The notes beneath the pieces were generated by a model, which was given only the letters and a program-made list of their open reading frames with translations, searched no databases and had not been told where the DNA came from. Made by a program: the position numbers and the translations under genes. From NCBI GenBank assembly GCA_024180945.1, contig JAKSGN010000013.1, positions 682,001 through 746,000 on the forward strand: DNA of 64,000 bases, read 5' to 3'. Origin of the DNA: Macrophomina tecta (lineage: Eukaryota; Ascomycota; Dothideomycetes; Botryosphaeriales; Botryosphaeriaceae). Below, in pieces: positions 31,903 through 42,801 of the stretch. Numbering within the stretch: position 1 is the first letter of the stretch; each line of letters opens with the position of its first letter.

Positions 31903-32732
31903 ACTCCGACTCTTGCCGCATCTCCCGAGTCATAGCCCTATTCAACTCAACCTACTCTGGAATTGCACGCACCGTCCCTAAACTCAACAACCAAGATTCA
32001 CGCCTTTGGCTACGACTGATTGTTTCCTTTTCATGACGATTTTGTACAGATTCCCTGGCAGTCTGTTTGTTCTACCGCCGGTTTTATTTTCTATTGTCTT
32101 ATCCCCATTGCTATCCATCACGCGCGCGACAACTCTTTCCAGCGTTGGCGTTGTTCGGGGAGGAACGGCTCTGGAGCTCCATCGATGAGAGGTGCTACCT
32201 CTTTTACCTTCTAAGCATCCGGCGAATTAGTAAAAGTGCGCTGCCTGGATAGCTCTGCCTGGAACTGCGGTTCCCGTTTATAGTTTTTATTCTGTAATGT
32301 ATGATAGTTCAAATCATACCCAGTCGCTTGCTTCGGGGCGGTTGGGGATGGGAATGCGATTTCGTTTCGTGACGATCGCTCGTATTGTCGTCGTACGCTT
32401 GAACGAGGATGTCTCAATGTGATGTGAGTTCCCCGTTTGAAGTATCTGTTGTCCCGTGCGATTGCCCGGTCCCAGCAGCCCAATCACCGTTCGGGGTGTT
32501 GTTACCCTGTCGTTCGCCAGTTCTGTCGTTTACTAATTCTGGGTCGTAGCAGCAACAAGCACGGAGCGAATGACAAGCTCGCCGATGCATGGGGCAGGGG
32601 GAGCTCCTTGGCAGGGTTGTAACGTGGGCAGCCGACTTTCCGCCGAGCATCATTATTTCCAAGCCACCATCTCCCGTCACCTTCAACCCCACAGCCCGAT
32701 GCTAACCCGGTAGCCATCCCATATCAGCGCCA
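31903..32732. other. Intergenic between membrane protein and gpi13
   Basis: Both neighbours are on the plus strand. It holds the 3' UTR of the first gene and the promoter of the second. No extra gene is seen. Confidence 0.5.
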
Positions 32733-35700
32733 ATGGAGGATGGGAAGCCCAGGACGGAGTTTGAAGGCATCGCCGCCCAGTTCGCCGCTGCCAAGGCGAA
32801 GCAGGACCGGGACGAAGCCCAGGGTCTGCGCAACAGCTCTACCGACGCAAAGATAGCCAACAAGCGACGCGAGCTCCAGTTCAAATCCTCGCACAGCCTA
32901 CTTGTCGCCTTTTTCTTCCTAATCGGGTGAGTTGTCTTCAATTGACGCGCTCGTCACCAAGCTAACTCGCTCAAGCCTGTTGCACGTCTTGGGCATATAT
33001 CTTTTCACCACCGGCTTCCTCCTGACGCGCCTTGTTCTCGATTACAAGTCCGAATGCGCCGTCCCACCCACTGAAGGATTTGGATCCTTTACTCCAGGCT
33101 CCCCCGAGACCGGTTGCTGGCATCCCAAGACGTTCAAGAAGGCCGTCATCATCATCGTCGATGCGCTCCGCTACGACTTTACCGTTCCCTTCCAGCCCAA
33201 GGAAGGTGATTCCTCGCCGCATCATTTCCACAATGCTATTCCCGTCTTCTACGAAACTGCTTCGCGGCAGCCAAACAATGCTTTTCTCCTCCCTTTCATC
33301 TCGGATCCGCCGACAACTACATTGCAGAGGTTGAAGGGTTTGACAACTGGCAATCTCCCTACATTCGTTGATGCGGGGTCGAACTTTGCTGGAACAGCCA
33401 TTGAAGAGGACAACCTGATTGCACAGCTGAGGAATGCAAGCAAAAACATAGTGCACCTTGGTGACGACACCTGGCACTCCTTGTTCCCTGGCTTTTTTGA
33501 TCCAGAGCTTACTCGGCCATTCGATTCTTTCAACGTGTGGGATCTGCACACCGTTGATAATGGAGTTACTGAACATCTGTTCCCCTATCTGCGGCCGGAG
33601 TACACCCAGAAATGGGATGTTTTAATTGGTCATTTCCTCGGTATTGATCATGCTGGTCACCGTTACGGTCCGGATCATCCCGCCATGACCGCCAAACTTC
33701 AGCAAATGGATGGTCTATTCCGCAAGGTCATTAATGCTATTGACGACGAGACGCTTCTGGTTGTCATGGGAGATCATGGTATGGACTCGAAGGGTGACCA
33801 TGGCGGAGAGTCCGAAGACGAGGTTGAGGCAGCCCTCTGGATGTACTCGAAGAAGGGTGTCTTCGGTCGGAGCTCGCCCGACTTCATCATACCTCCTGCA
33901 ACCGCAAAAGAAAGGCCGCTTGCTCAGATCGATCTGGTCCCCACACTTTCTCTTCTCCTTGGTCTACCCATCCCGTTCAACAACCTGGGCAAGCCAATCG
34001 AGGAAGCTTTCATTGGTCGTCGTGGTGATGATTTCCAGAATTTGGCTGTTGTTATCAGACTGACTGCTGCTCAAATCCATCGCTACCAGCACGAATATGC
34101 TCTGGCAAAAGGTATCGATCAAGCAGATGAGCTTCCTCGCCTTACTCTTTGGAATGCCGCCAATAAGGCTTGGGATACCATCAAGCAGACGAAAAGACCG
34201 ACGCCACACCATTTCAAGCAAGCTTACGAGAAATTTGCCAACTACCAGAAGATCACTCTGAGTAGATGTCGTAGCCTTTGGGCTGAATTCCACGTGATTA
34301 GCATGTTCCAAGGAATCGGCATTCTCGCGTGCTCGCTGGCTATTCTTGTCATCTATGCCCGGGGCATTGACGGTGATCAAACGGATCTGACACCTATTCT
34401 TCTCTTCCGTGGCGTCAGCGGCCTCGTCTTCGGCGCTGGTGGTGGTGCCGCAGTTGGTTATCTCATTCCCTTCTTTGAGATTCGGCATTCTGCCGTCTTC
34501 GGTGCCGCTGTTTTTGCCATCGCCGGACTCGCATCATCCTTGTTGATTGCCAAGTTCAGGATCTCATCTCCTCTACCTCAGACTTTCTGGGGTTGGGTCA
34601 GCGTGGTACTTCCCTTGCTTCTTTCGGCCGGATTCGCATCAAACTCCTTCACCATCTGGGAAGATGAAATCCTCATGTACTTCCTCTGCACGTTTGGTTT
34701 TTTGTTCTTCGCATCATCCATGAGACAGGAAGCGCCGGAGGACCGCGTTCTTGGATGCACCCAGTCAGTCATCTTCATTTCCTTGACTCGGCTGGCATCC
34801 TTCTCCAGACTTTGCCGCGAGGAGCAGATGCCGTACTGCAAGTCGACTTACTATTCATCGTCAAACTCCTCCACGTCGGCCGTTTGGCAGTTAGCCATCC
34901 CCTTCCTGCTTTCAGCCGCTCTTCCCGAGGTCGTCAAGTCTTTCTACAATCGAACTAGGTCCTTCCAGAGTATGGCACAGTTTTGGCTCGGTTTCTCCTT
35001 CCGTGTATGTCTCCTCCTCAGTGCTATTTTCTGGGCTTTTGACGCTGCCGATGACATGGATTATTTTGAATTCTCCAAGCAATCTCAAAAGGGTATCCGT
35101 GTCGTCTTCTCACGGGTCACTTTTGGCATCGCCCTGGGAGTTGGTTACATTGTCTACGCCTGGTGCACGCCACTCCTCAAGATCGAGACGCATGAAGCCA
35201 AGCCCTCGGACGCCAACGACCCGGCCGTCGTTTCGCAGGACGGCCGCACATCCATCACCATCCTCGGCTACGCCAACATCCACGGCTCGCGCTACGCCCT
35301 TCTCATCACCGCCTGGGCCCTCGCCGTCGTGCACGTCCAGAAGCCCATGGGCGGCGGCTCCATCGCGGTTCTGCTCTGGCAGATCTTCTGCCTTCTCGAG
35401 ATCGTTGACACCAATAAGCTGTCATCCACGGCCGTCGGCCCCACTGTCCTCGCCCTGCTCGGCTCCTTTCACTTCTTCAAGACGGGCCACCAGGCCACGC
35501 TCGCCAGCATCCAGTGGGAATCAGCTTTCCTCCCCTTCAAGTCGATCCATTACCCCTGGTCTCCGCTGCTCGTCATTTTCAATACCTTTGGCGCCCAGAT
35601 CCTCGCCGCCGTCGCCGTGCCCGCTATCGCTCTCTGGAAGCAGCCCCCGAAGAAGGGCTTGCTTGGTGATGTCGCGCAGGCAGTGGCTACGCATCTTCTG

Positions 35701-35901
35701 TTTTATGCGGGAGTGGCGCTAGCGACGACGTGTTGGGCGGGCCATCTCAGGAGGCATCTTATGCTGTACAGGATCTTCAGCCCGCGTTTCATGATGGCGG
35801 GTTTGGTGCTGATTGTTGTTGATGTCGTGTCTGTATTTGTGGGTATTGGAGGCACGTGGTGGAGTTTTTTGAGTAATGCGGAAGTTTTTGGGTGGCTTTA
35901 G
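32733..35901 (+). CDS. gpi13: GPI ethanolamine-phosphate transferase 3 (Gpi13/PIG-O)
   Basis: Adds phosphoethanolamine to the third mannose of the GPI precursor in the ER, the bridge to which proteins are attached. There are two exons, 32733-32926 and 32976-35901 (49-bp intron with GCTAAC branch point), giving 1039 residues. After one N-terminal membrane anchor (about 55-85) comes the alkaline-phosphatase-like luminal domain. It contains VIIIVDALRYDF (metal Asp about 127), PPTTTLQRLKGL (nucleophile Thr about 178-180), HFLGIDHAGHRYGPDH and VVMGDHGMDSKGDHGG. From about residue 490 to the end there are around a dozen hydrophobic helices. Length and order match the family. It is essential in yeast and needed for GPI-anchored cell-wall proteins. 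Confidence 0.95.
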
Positions 35902-36410
35902 ACAGAAGTTGGAGTGGGCGCACGGTGACGGGACAGATTCAAATGTGCATTTGGTGGCTGTATGTTCTTTGACAGATGCTCGGATGCGTACAACTACACT
36001 GTAAGGAATAATATTGTTCATGTTTGGGCATACAGAGAGCAATGAAGTATGACGGCTTTGGTCCACACTGAGGTCCAATTGGAGAGGTCTAAATGTTGCA
36101 TCGTGAGGCAAATCATTCGTCGAATGCAAGCGACAGGATATCAACAGAGAATGCTTCAGCTGCCTCATGACCCTGAACAGCACAGTTACATGGGAGACGA
36201 CATTCACGATAGTACGAGAAGACTTCCCACAACACATGAAATAAACGGGTCTGACCAGGAGCTAGGTCTTGCATGTACTGTACCTAGCAGTAAGAATCCG
36301 CTCGCTTAGGACAAGATGAAATTCCCCTTTTCGAATGGGTATAATAGAAAGAAACACCGCCTTAACCGACCCCAGCCCAGCGCTGAATAAAACTGTGCCG
36401 AGACCCGCTA
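35902..36410. other. Intergenic between convergent gpi13 and RS-protein genes
   Basis: 3' UTRs of two convergent genes. Nothing else is supported. Confidence 0.5.
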
Positions 36411-37561
36411 TTAGCGAGAGTCGCTGCCAGGGCGAGAGCGGTGGTGGTCCGAGGCGTACGAGCCTTCGCGAGCTCTATCCCGATTCCCACGCTGCGGGTA
36501 GTAGTCGTCGCGGTTCTTTCCTCGGAAGCTATCCTCCTCATGGGAGTACTTGAGGCCATGGTGGCGGGGATGACGCTGCTCCCTCTCATGACTTTCATCA
36601 TGTTCACGACGGCGGTAGGGCTCAGGGGAGGCGTCACGACTGAGTTCACGGGGGCGACGGCGCTCCACCTTGTCCCTGCTGCGATCGCGACGGTGAGGGC
36701 GGCGCTCACGAGAACGGTTGCGCTCCCGCTCGCGCTCACCATGACGACGGAGGTGGCGGTAATCCTCACGAGAGCGGCTGCGTTCCCGGTCGCTGCGGTG
36801 ATGACGAGGAGGCGAACGAGAGCTGGAATGGTGGCGGTGGCGACGTGGAGAACGAGATCGGGAACGGTGACGGCGATGGTGAGGCTTGTGGCGACGCTCA
36901 TTGCGTTCCTTGGGGGTCTTACTAGGGATAGGGCTGGGGATTGCTGGGAGGCTCGGCTTAGGATTCAGCAGTTCTTCAACTCCCTCGTCGATGGGCCGGC
37001 CGAGAGCCTCGTTCAACGCTCTCCTTTCCCTGATTTGGGCTTCCTTGAATTCTTGCCTCAACTCGTCCTCGTCAACATTGGCGGAAGGCTTATCGCGAGC
37101 CCAGAACAGCTGGTCACGCCGGCGTTCAGAGCGACCGACGGCTGTTGTATGTTAGCTACGGGGACAGCAGTATGACTCGGGAGAAGCGAAGAAAGGCAAA
37201 AGGTGGTATAATTGGGGGCGAGAAAACTTACGAGCAAGAATGGAATGGCCTAGATAGTTCTCTCTATGATTGGAGCTACGGATACCCTCGACATCGACAT
37301 TGTCTCCGATGGCTTGGGAACCTCTGACGGGTTCGTTAGCGGCGTGATTGACCCGGTGTTGAGCCTGCGTGACAGGATTCAGAGGCTCAGCCATGCGCTG
37401 GAACTTTGAGAGCTCCATATGCTGGTACTCGGGCAAATCTGAAAGGAAGTGCTTGTAATGTATCGACAATGCAAGCGGAGACGAGATGGTGGTGGCCGGG
37501 GTAAATATTGGTTGGCGGCTTACCTGGAGCCCTCTTTACGGACGGACTGGACCAAGTCCAT
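36411..37561 (-). CDS. MMTAG2/kinase-phosphorylation-protein family, RS-rich
   Basis: N-terminal similarity to the MMtag family (PF10159): M-D-L-V-Q-S-V-R-K-E-G-S-R, then S-S-N-H-R-E-N-Y-L-G-H-S-I-L-A-P-V-G-R. There are three exons: 37524-37561, 37232-37323 and 36411-37141, with introns 37324-37523 (200 bp, branch point GCTAAC) and 37142-37231 (90 bp). The total is 286 residues. Both joins restore family motifs exactly (EGSR+GSQ; GHSILA+PVGR). From about residue 115 the chain is a dense Arg/Ser/His/Glu domain (RSRSRSPRRHRHH and similar), typical of nuclear splicing-associated proteins. The function of the family is poorly known; an mRNA-processing role is inference. It shares a 217-bp divergent promoter with med6. 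Confidence 0.82.
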
Positions 37562-37778
37562 GGACGAGCAGCTGGGAGAGTGAGGTGAATGTTTGACGAG
37601 TCAGATGCAAGGGCGCGATGGAGCGATCGACGAGAGTGAATGTGTGGAGGAGAGATGCGACGCATAACGGGACATCAACGGCGCTAGGCCCAAGCTTTCT
37701 CTAACGATTCTCAGCCCTACGCTCGCCCGCCGACCTCTCTTCATCATCTCATCCGAACCCCAGCCAAAGCTCCTCGCC
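37562..37778. promoter_or_regulatory. Short bidirectional promoter (RS protein / med6)
   Basis: Only 217 bp separate the start codons of two divergent nuclear-function genes, so regulatory sequence must be shared. No clear TATA box is seen. Confidence 0.5.
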
Positions 37779-38924
37779 ATGGCCCAAATCCAAGAGACCC
37801 CGCTCGATGAGCGCCAATGGCGGAGCCCGCTTGCCCTTGCCAACCTGCAGCAACACTTCGGCGGCTTGAGTTCAAAGGTTGTCCACCTGTACTTTATGGA
37901 GTCCGACTTCTTCGACCGCACCGCCAACAACTGGGCCCTGTTCAAGCAACACGGAGGCGAGGATTGGTTGGTCGATCGACACAAATTCGAGGCAAAACTG
38001 CGCGAAATGGCGGGGCTCGAGTTCATGGTCGTGGCCGAGCCCGAACGCCGTCCAGATGGCACGGATACTGGCATCTATATCTTCCGGAAACAGGACCGCA
38101 AGAAACGCCCCGGCCAGGAGGATGTAATAACCGTGCTGGGTACCTACTACCTGATTGGGGAGAACATCTACCAAGCCGCTTCTCTGGAAGACATCATCGG
38201 CAACAAGATTGTACTTTCTGCCCGTTCGTCTGCCTCGTGAAACGCTAACGTCATGCTTCAGCTTGCTGCCACCACCTCCTTGGCCAAATTCTTCTCCGTC
38301 GCTTCCTCGCTCCCCATATACATTTCCGGCCGCGGCTATACCTATTTTCCGCCTTCCATGTCGCTCAAGCAAAACACTGCTTCTGCCAATGCTTCCCGCC
38401 GATCAAGCCGTGCCGGTAGCCCTACTGGAGAGACTTCCTCGGTCATGGATATGGGTGATGGTCCGGGTTCTTCCCAAGGCCGAGCCAGTGACTCGCAACA
38501 ACCGCAAAAGGCGAAGAGCACAAATGCTGCTGCGGCAGCTACATCAATGGGTGCGCTGTCAACGTCCTTCCACCTTTTTAAGTCCTACAAGGACGAATTC
38601 ATGGATATCAACCCAATCATTGGCGAGCCCGGTTCGTTCCATTTCAGCGCCACAACACGTCATGTTCAGCAGACACAAAGCAAGCAGGCTGAAGCTGCGG
38701 CCGCGGCGGCTGCTGCAAAAGCTTCCGCAGCAAATGCAGATGGGACGAAGACGGACAGCAAGCCGGGTACACCTGCTCTGGCTACCAGTCCCGATCTCCC
38801 CACAGCTGGTCCTGTTCTCGCTAAGAAGCCAGCGAAGGTTAAGAGAAGCAAGAGCAGAGCAGGAACTGCCCCGACCAGCCCTATTAGCCCAACAGCGGGT
38901 GCTACTCCTGGCAAGGCTCTGTAG
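37779..38924 (+). CDS. med6: Mediator complex subunit 6
   Basis: Head-module subunit of Mediator, needed for RNA polymerase II activation. There are two exons, 37779-38210 and 38262-38924, with a 51-bp intron (GTACTT donor, GCTAAC branch point), giving 364 residues. The conserved N-terminal domain (about 1-185) has the family hallmarks: W-R-S-P, VVHLYFMESDFFDRTANN, LREMAGLEFMVV, IYIFRKQDR, VLGTYYLIGENIYQA, then after the intron TTSLAKFF and PPSMS. A later block (TSFHLFKSYKDEFMDINPIIGEPGSF) is typical of fungal Med6. The C-terminal third is low-complexity, with an Ala run and Ser/Thr/Pro/Lys-rich sequence. Confidence 0.93.
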
Positions 38925-40317
38925 GTGGAGAGGCTGCTTGCCGACGTAGTAAAGGGCGGTGTGACAACGATTTTCCATAGCGACGGCGTTGGGAGGGGCA
39001 TGATGATAATTGATACCCAGTGATTTCTTCGACTTCTGGAACTAGATCTTGTGTGACAGTCTGTGCTTTCTCCGGCCAATGTTACTGCATGTGGATCTTG
39101 AAGGGCTACTTGACCCTCCATCGCGACGTGGTGGACTAATACGTTCCCTTTATTTCTGGTGATTGAACAGAGCGACGCATCTTTTGACGGGTACCAGTGG
39201 ACAAATCAGTCACATCTTCAAGAATGCACAGTCTGTGATGGCTGATGTTTCTCAGCTCAAAGCCCATTGAATGCGAGAGTTTTCATTAGCTAAATTAGAT
39301 GTACATTATAGGACGAGCTCGCAGCAATGACAGCGTCGGAAATGAGATGCTGCACCGAAGCACAACCCTTTCCCGCCCCCAAAAGAAAGAGAAAAAAAGA
39401 GACACATCGGTTGAAACAAGCCCGAACTGGCGGCCTAGTCTCCAGGGATGAGGAGGAAGGCGTCGGCGGCGGCGGTGATGAGGCCAGCGTTCTTGATGTG
39501 GACCTGACGCGAATCCTTCAGCACCGCCGCACCGCTACCGTGAACGCTGCCGGAACTGCGAGTCGTGTCCACTTGTGTGTGGGAATTTTCTTTCTTTTTT
39601 TTGTTTTTCGCTGTCGTGGTCTATCAGTAACATACGGTACTTGCTGAATGAGGAGTGTCGTGGGCTTACAATGTGCCGGAAGAAAAGAAGTGCGCTCCTG
39701 TTTTATTTCTTCGTTTGCGGGTGGACGCTAGTATGCGTGTGTGAAAGGTGTCAGCAAGAGCCAGAGAAGGGGTGGAAAAGTATGGCGGGTTTACATAGGT
39801 CAAAAACAAGCGCAGCTGTCAGTCAAGAGGGTAGATGGGAATGAGCCCGTCACGTGCAGAGTGTCCTCGATGAGCTCGTGTAATCTGCAAGCCACACAAG
39901 CATCACCGGACAGCAGTGTCATGTATTTCTTTGGTTGGAGCAGAAACAAGTCAGTTGTTTCTTCCGCTATGAAGGCTCACGGTTATAGGCTTTCCAGCAT
40001 GCAATTCACGTACGAGCTAGAACACTGTCGGCAATGATGATTTATCCCAACAGCGAGTTGCACTTCCCATTTTCCCTGCCATTCTCAACAGTTCTGCACT
40101 ATGCGCCTTCTATTGCAAGGACACAGCAAGCCACTATATCAGCCTTTTCATTCCCCAATACCACCCAGACGTCTTGATGAAACACGAATTAGCTTCGTTC
40201 GCACAGCAAGGAATTCATGACTCACCAGCTCGTTTCACCCGACCAACCTCTCTGCCACCGAGGTGAAGGCCACATCCTCCCATGCTCCCAGGAAGTGCTC
40301 TCGGAGCTGCTTGAGCG
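38925..40317. other. Intergenic downstream of med6
   Basis: No supported gene. Frames such as 39327-39647 have no protein-like character. It forms the left part of a 5.4-kb gene-poor block. Confidence 0.5.
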
Positions 40318-41070
40318 ATGGATGCCAATTCTTCACTTACTCAGCACGACGCCAGCATCAGCTTTCTTTCAGCCAATGACCGAGCCCACGACCACACGTG
40401 GTCAGTCTTCAGAAGCACTTGTATCGCCATGGAAACACGGATAAGGATTCCATTACTGAGAAAGCCACAGGAAAGCCGCGTCAAAGGCCAACAAATGCGG
40501 CCACTTCGTCGACATCCAGCAGATGCTCAGGCACGGCACCTGCAATCAATTCCCGGTAATCTCGCCGTCTTGGTGCGGACACCGTCTCAAATTCTAAAAG
40601 AACCGTGATCACGCTGCGAGAGGCTACCAATATCTTACGAGCGCTGGGTGGTCGAGGCTCGCTGGTGGATGCCAAAGCGCCGGAGGACGGTATGTTGGAC
40701 GTAGCCAGACCAAAAAAAAAAAAAAAAAAGAATTGACCTAGACAAGCAGCCTGGCGCTCAGAAATCTTGGGATCTGGCAGGTCTTAAGGTTGCCAAGATC
40801 TGAACACATGCATGCAACGAAGGCGTTGATGTCGAACTGGCACCGGATGGTGCAAACGAGGTAACCGCCGTCTTATCAGAAAACAAGGAAATCACTGGCG
40901 AGCCAAGCGCTTCTACTACTGTTAATGCCTACGAAGAAGAAATGAATAGCGACATTCCAAGAAAAACCTCGTCTGATATCTCTATCATGGGCTATGAACA
41001 GAGCGACAAGGGCCTTCTTTGGCAGGACATATCGGATCCAGGGCCGTTCTTACGAATCGGAGTGAATTAA
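40318..41070 (+). pseudogene. Apparent decayed gene (plus strand), split by an A18 tract
   Basis: I do not recognise the family. Coding-like sequence runs in three successive frame segments. The first is from the ATG at 40318 (MDANSSLTQHDASISFLSAND). The second is about 40420-40711, with a TAA at 40557 and text such as TVITLREATNILRALGGRGS. The third starts after an A18 tract (40712-40729), begins RIDLDKQPGAQKSWDLAG, has one TGA at 40801, and runs 88 codons open through YEEEMNSDIPRKTSSDISIM to TAA at 41068. Two frame changes and two nonsense codons mean no intact product. The tract may itself cause the second frame change. An undetected intron could explain the first. Statistical support is modest because each open segment is short. 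Confidence 0.35.
40712..40729 (+). repeat. Homopolymer A tract, 18 bases
   Basis: A run of 18 A inside the apparent relic gene, at the point where the coding-like frame changes from position 3 to position 1. It could be slippage expansion of an original AAA/AAG lysine stretch. Confidence 0.85.
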
Positions 41071-41559
41071 CATTCGATTATGTTCCGTTCTATATACGAA
41101 AAGAAGCTTGAGGGAGAAATGAGAAACATAATGAGAGAGCGCTATTTAATAGCCTCGGACTAATAAGTCGCGTGCTCAGTCTTCCGACTTCGAACAGCCG
41201 CGGTATCAAAAAAAGGAATCCTCTCAGGAGCTACGTCGTAATTTAAGCGGATACCATGACTGAATTGTTCCAAAGCGCGGGAAGTTGGTTATTGCAGGCT
41301 CTGAGGTTGCGTATTTTTAGTGTTGTGGAAGACGGTGTGAAATTAGCAGGCCATGGGAGTCAATCGAAAGCACTGTAGTCATTCTTCGGTCGATAACGGC
41401 CACGGGGAGGCATAAGTGTTGCAGTGAATCAGCCAATTGACCCATTAACTCGAGAGCGCACTAAGACTGATTGACCAGCCAGATTTTGGTTGACTGAACG
41501 CCAATAATATCCCAACCACACCTGCCACAGAAACCGACTTAGCCTTATCCAACTCCTCT
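41071..41559. other. Spacer between two convergent relic genes
   Basis: AT-richer than surroundings, no coding signal. Confidence 0.4.
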
Positions 41560-42801
41560 TTACCACCAACTTTTCCTTATTCTCCCTAGTTGAAGTTGGT
41601 ACTCCAACTTCTTGGCTTCCGTCTCCAACTGCTTCCTCTCCAACTTTTGCTGACGCTCCTGCGCCTGAATACGGCGTAGCCTTACCTTCAACTCGGCCTC
41701 CACCAAGTTTCCCGGAGATCTGGTTGCGGGGATCAAGGAAAGGCCTGGAGAACGGCACGCCTCTTTGGCCGACAGAGAAGCCGAGCTTCCCGACTTCTCC
41801 GCATGACGCTTATATCTCACAAGGGGACTGGAGGCGGACGGAGGAAAAGAGATCGGTTCAGAAAAGTCGGAGATGGTAGAGAGCTCTCCTCGATCCTTCT
41901 TCTCGGTGGTGGAAATGATGCGGCTCCCCGCTTTGTCCATAGTCCCAAGCTGTTGTGGCCGCTCTGTGTGTATATCAGTTTCTCCATGAAATCCCCGGAA
42001 AACAGAACTTACCGCGAGAGTGGTAGAGGAGCGTGAACATATATCGTTCTCCGTGTAGATCGCCGGAGCGCTTGAAGGGAATGGATTTATCATGCTTGAG
42101 AATTTGATGGGACAGTTAGTTGCCCACGGTCCTGAGGGCGCTGATTGAAGTAAACCCGTCCCCTGATAGGGATTCCCGCTGGAGAATGTACTTGGCGTGA
42201 TGGGCAATTCCCTTGAGATGATCCGCAAGGGAGACAACACCATCAAGAGCGAGACTCCAACTCGTCGACATTAACGGGGTCAGCATTCTGACGCCCACGC
42301 TGGACGGGCCTCCGAAGCTGCTCATGTTGCCAGAACGCGCCTTCAGCTCCGATTTCTTGAAATACTTGTCCTTGTCCTCATCTACAGACACATTTTCAGT
42401 GTCATTTTACAGTTGGAAGAGAAATGCGCCTACGAATCAGCACATCTTCGAAACAAAGCTTTCAGTTCACCCACTCGCCACCGATTTGTACCATGAAGTC
42501 TCGTAAGATGTACTCGACATGCTTGCGTCCGGATAGGGGTCTTCTTGCGAAGATACACATCAGGTTCATCACGCGTGCCTAACCACAGGCGAATATCCGG
42601 GCAGGTTGACGTGTAATATTGGGAACCGTAGCGGAGGCGCATATGGGCCTAGAAGCATTCGTTGGTCATGGCGTGGATGTAGCTTTGCTGGTTCTGAGAC
42701 GGGGGCTTCTGGATCTGGCCTAGGAGGATGTATGTACTTCATATGCTTTGTTGGCTGGGGCCACCACTTCAGAGGAAGATCTCGATGTCTTCGTTACGCA
42801 T
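41560..42801 (-). pseudogene. Decayed three-exon gene with preserved introns
   Basis: I do not recognise the family. One frame can be followed on the minus strand from MRNEDIEIFL (42801) through two canonical introns to TAA at 41560. The introns are 42382-42433 (52 bp) and 41964-42012 (49 bp; GTAAGT donor, ACACAG acceptor). Five in-frame nonsense codons interrupt it: TGA 42771, TGA 42741, TAG 42651, TGA 42464 and TAA 42118. There is also one single-base shift near 42520. Between the last stops the frame is open for 98 and 169 codons across correctly phased introns. The recoverable text includes AMTNECF, HVEYILRDFMVQIGGEWVN and KDKYFKKSELKARS. The C-terminus (about 41570-41700) is a charged coiled coil (RRIQAQERQQKLERKQLE). 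All five stops could come from CGA, CAG or CAA by C-to-T change. Confidence 0.5.

Noticed and set aside
36441..37175. 244-codon plus-strand frame across the RS protein gene
   Set aside because: Val/Ala/Thr-rich shadow of Arg/Ser codons.
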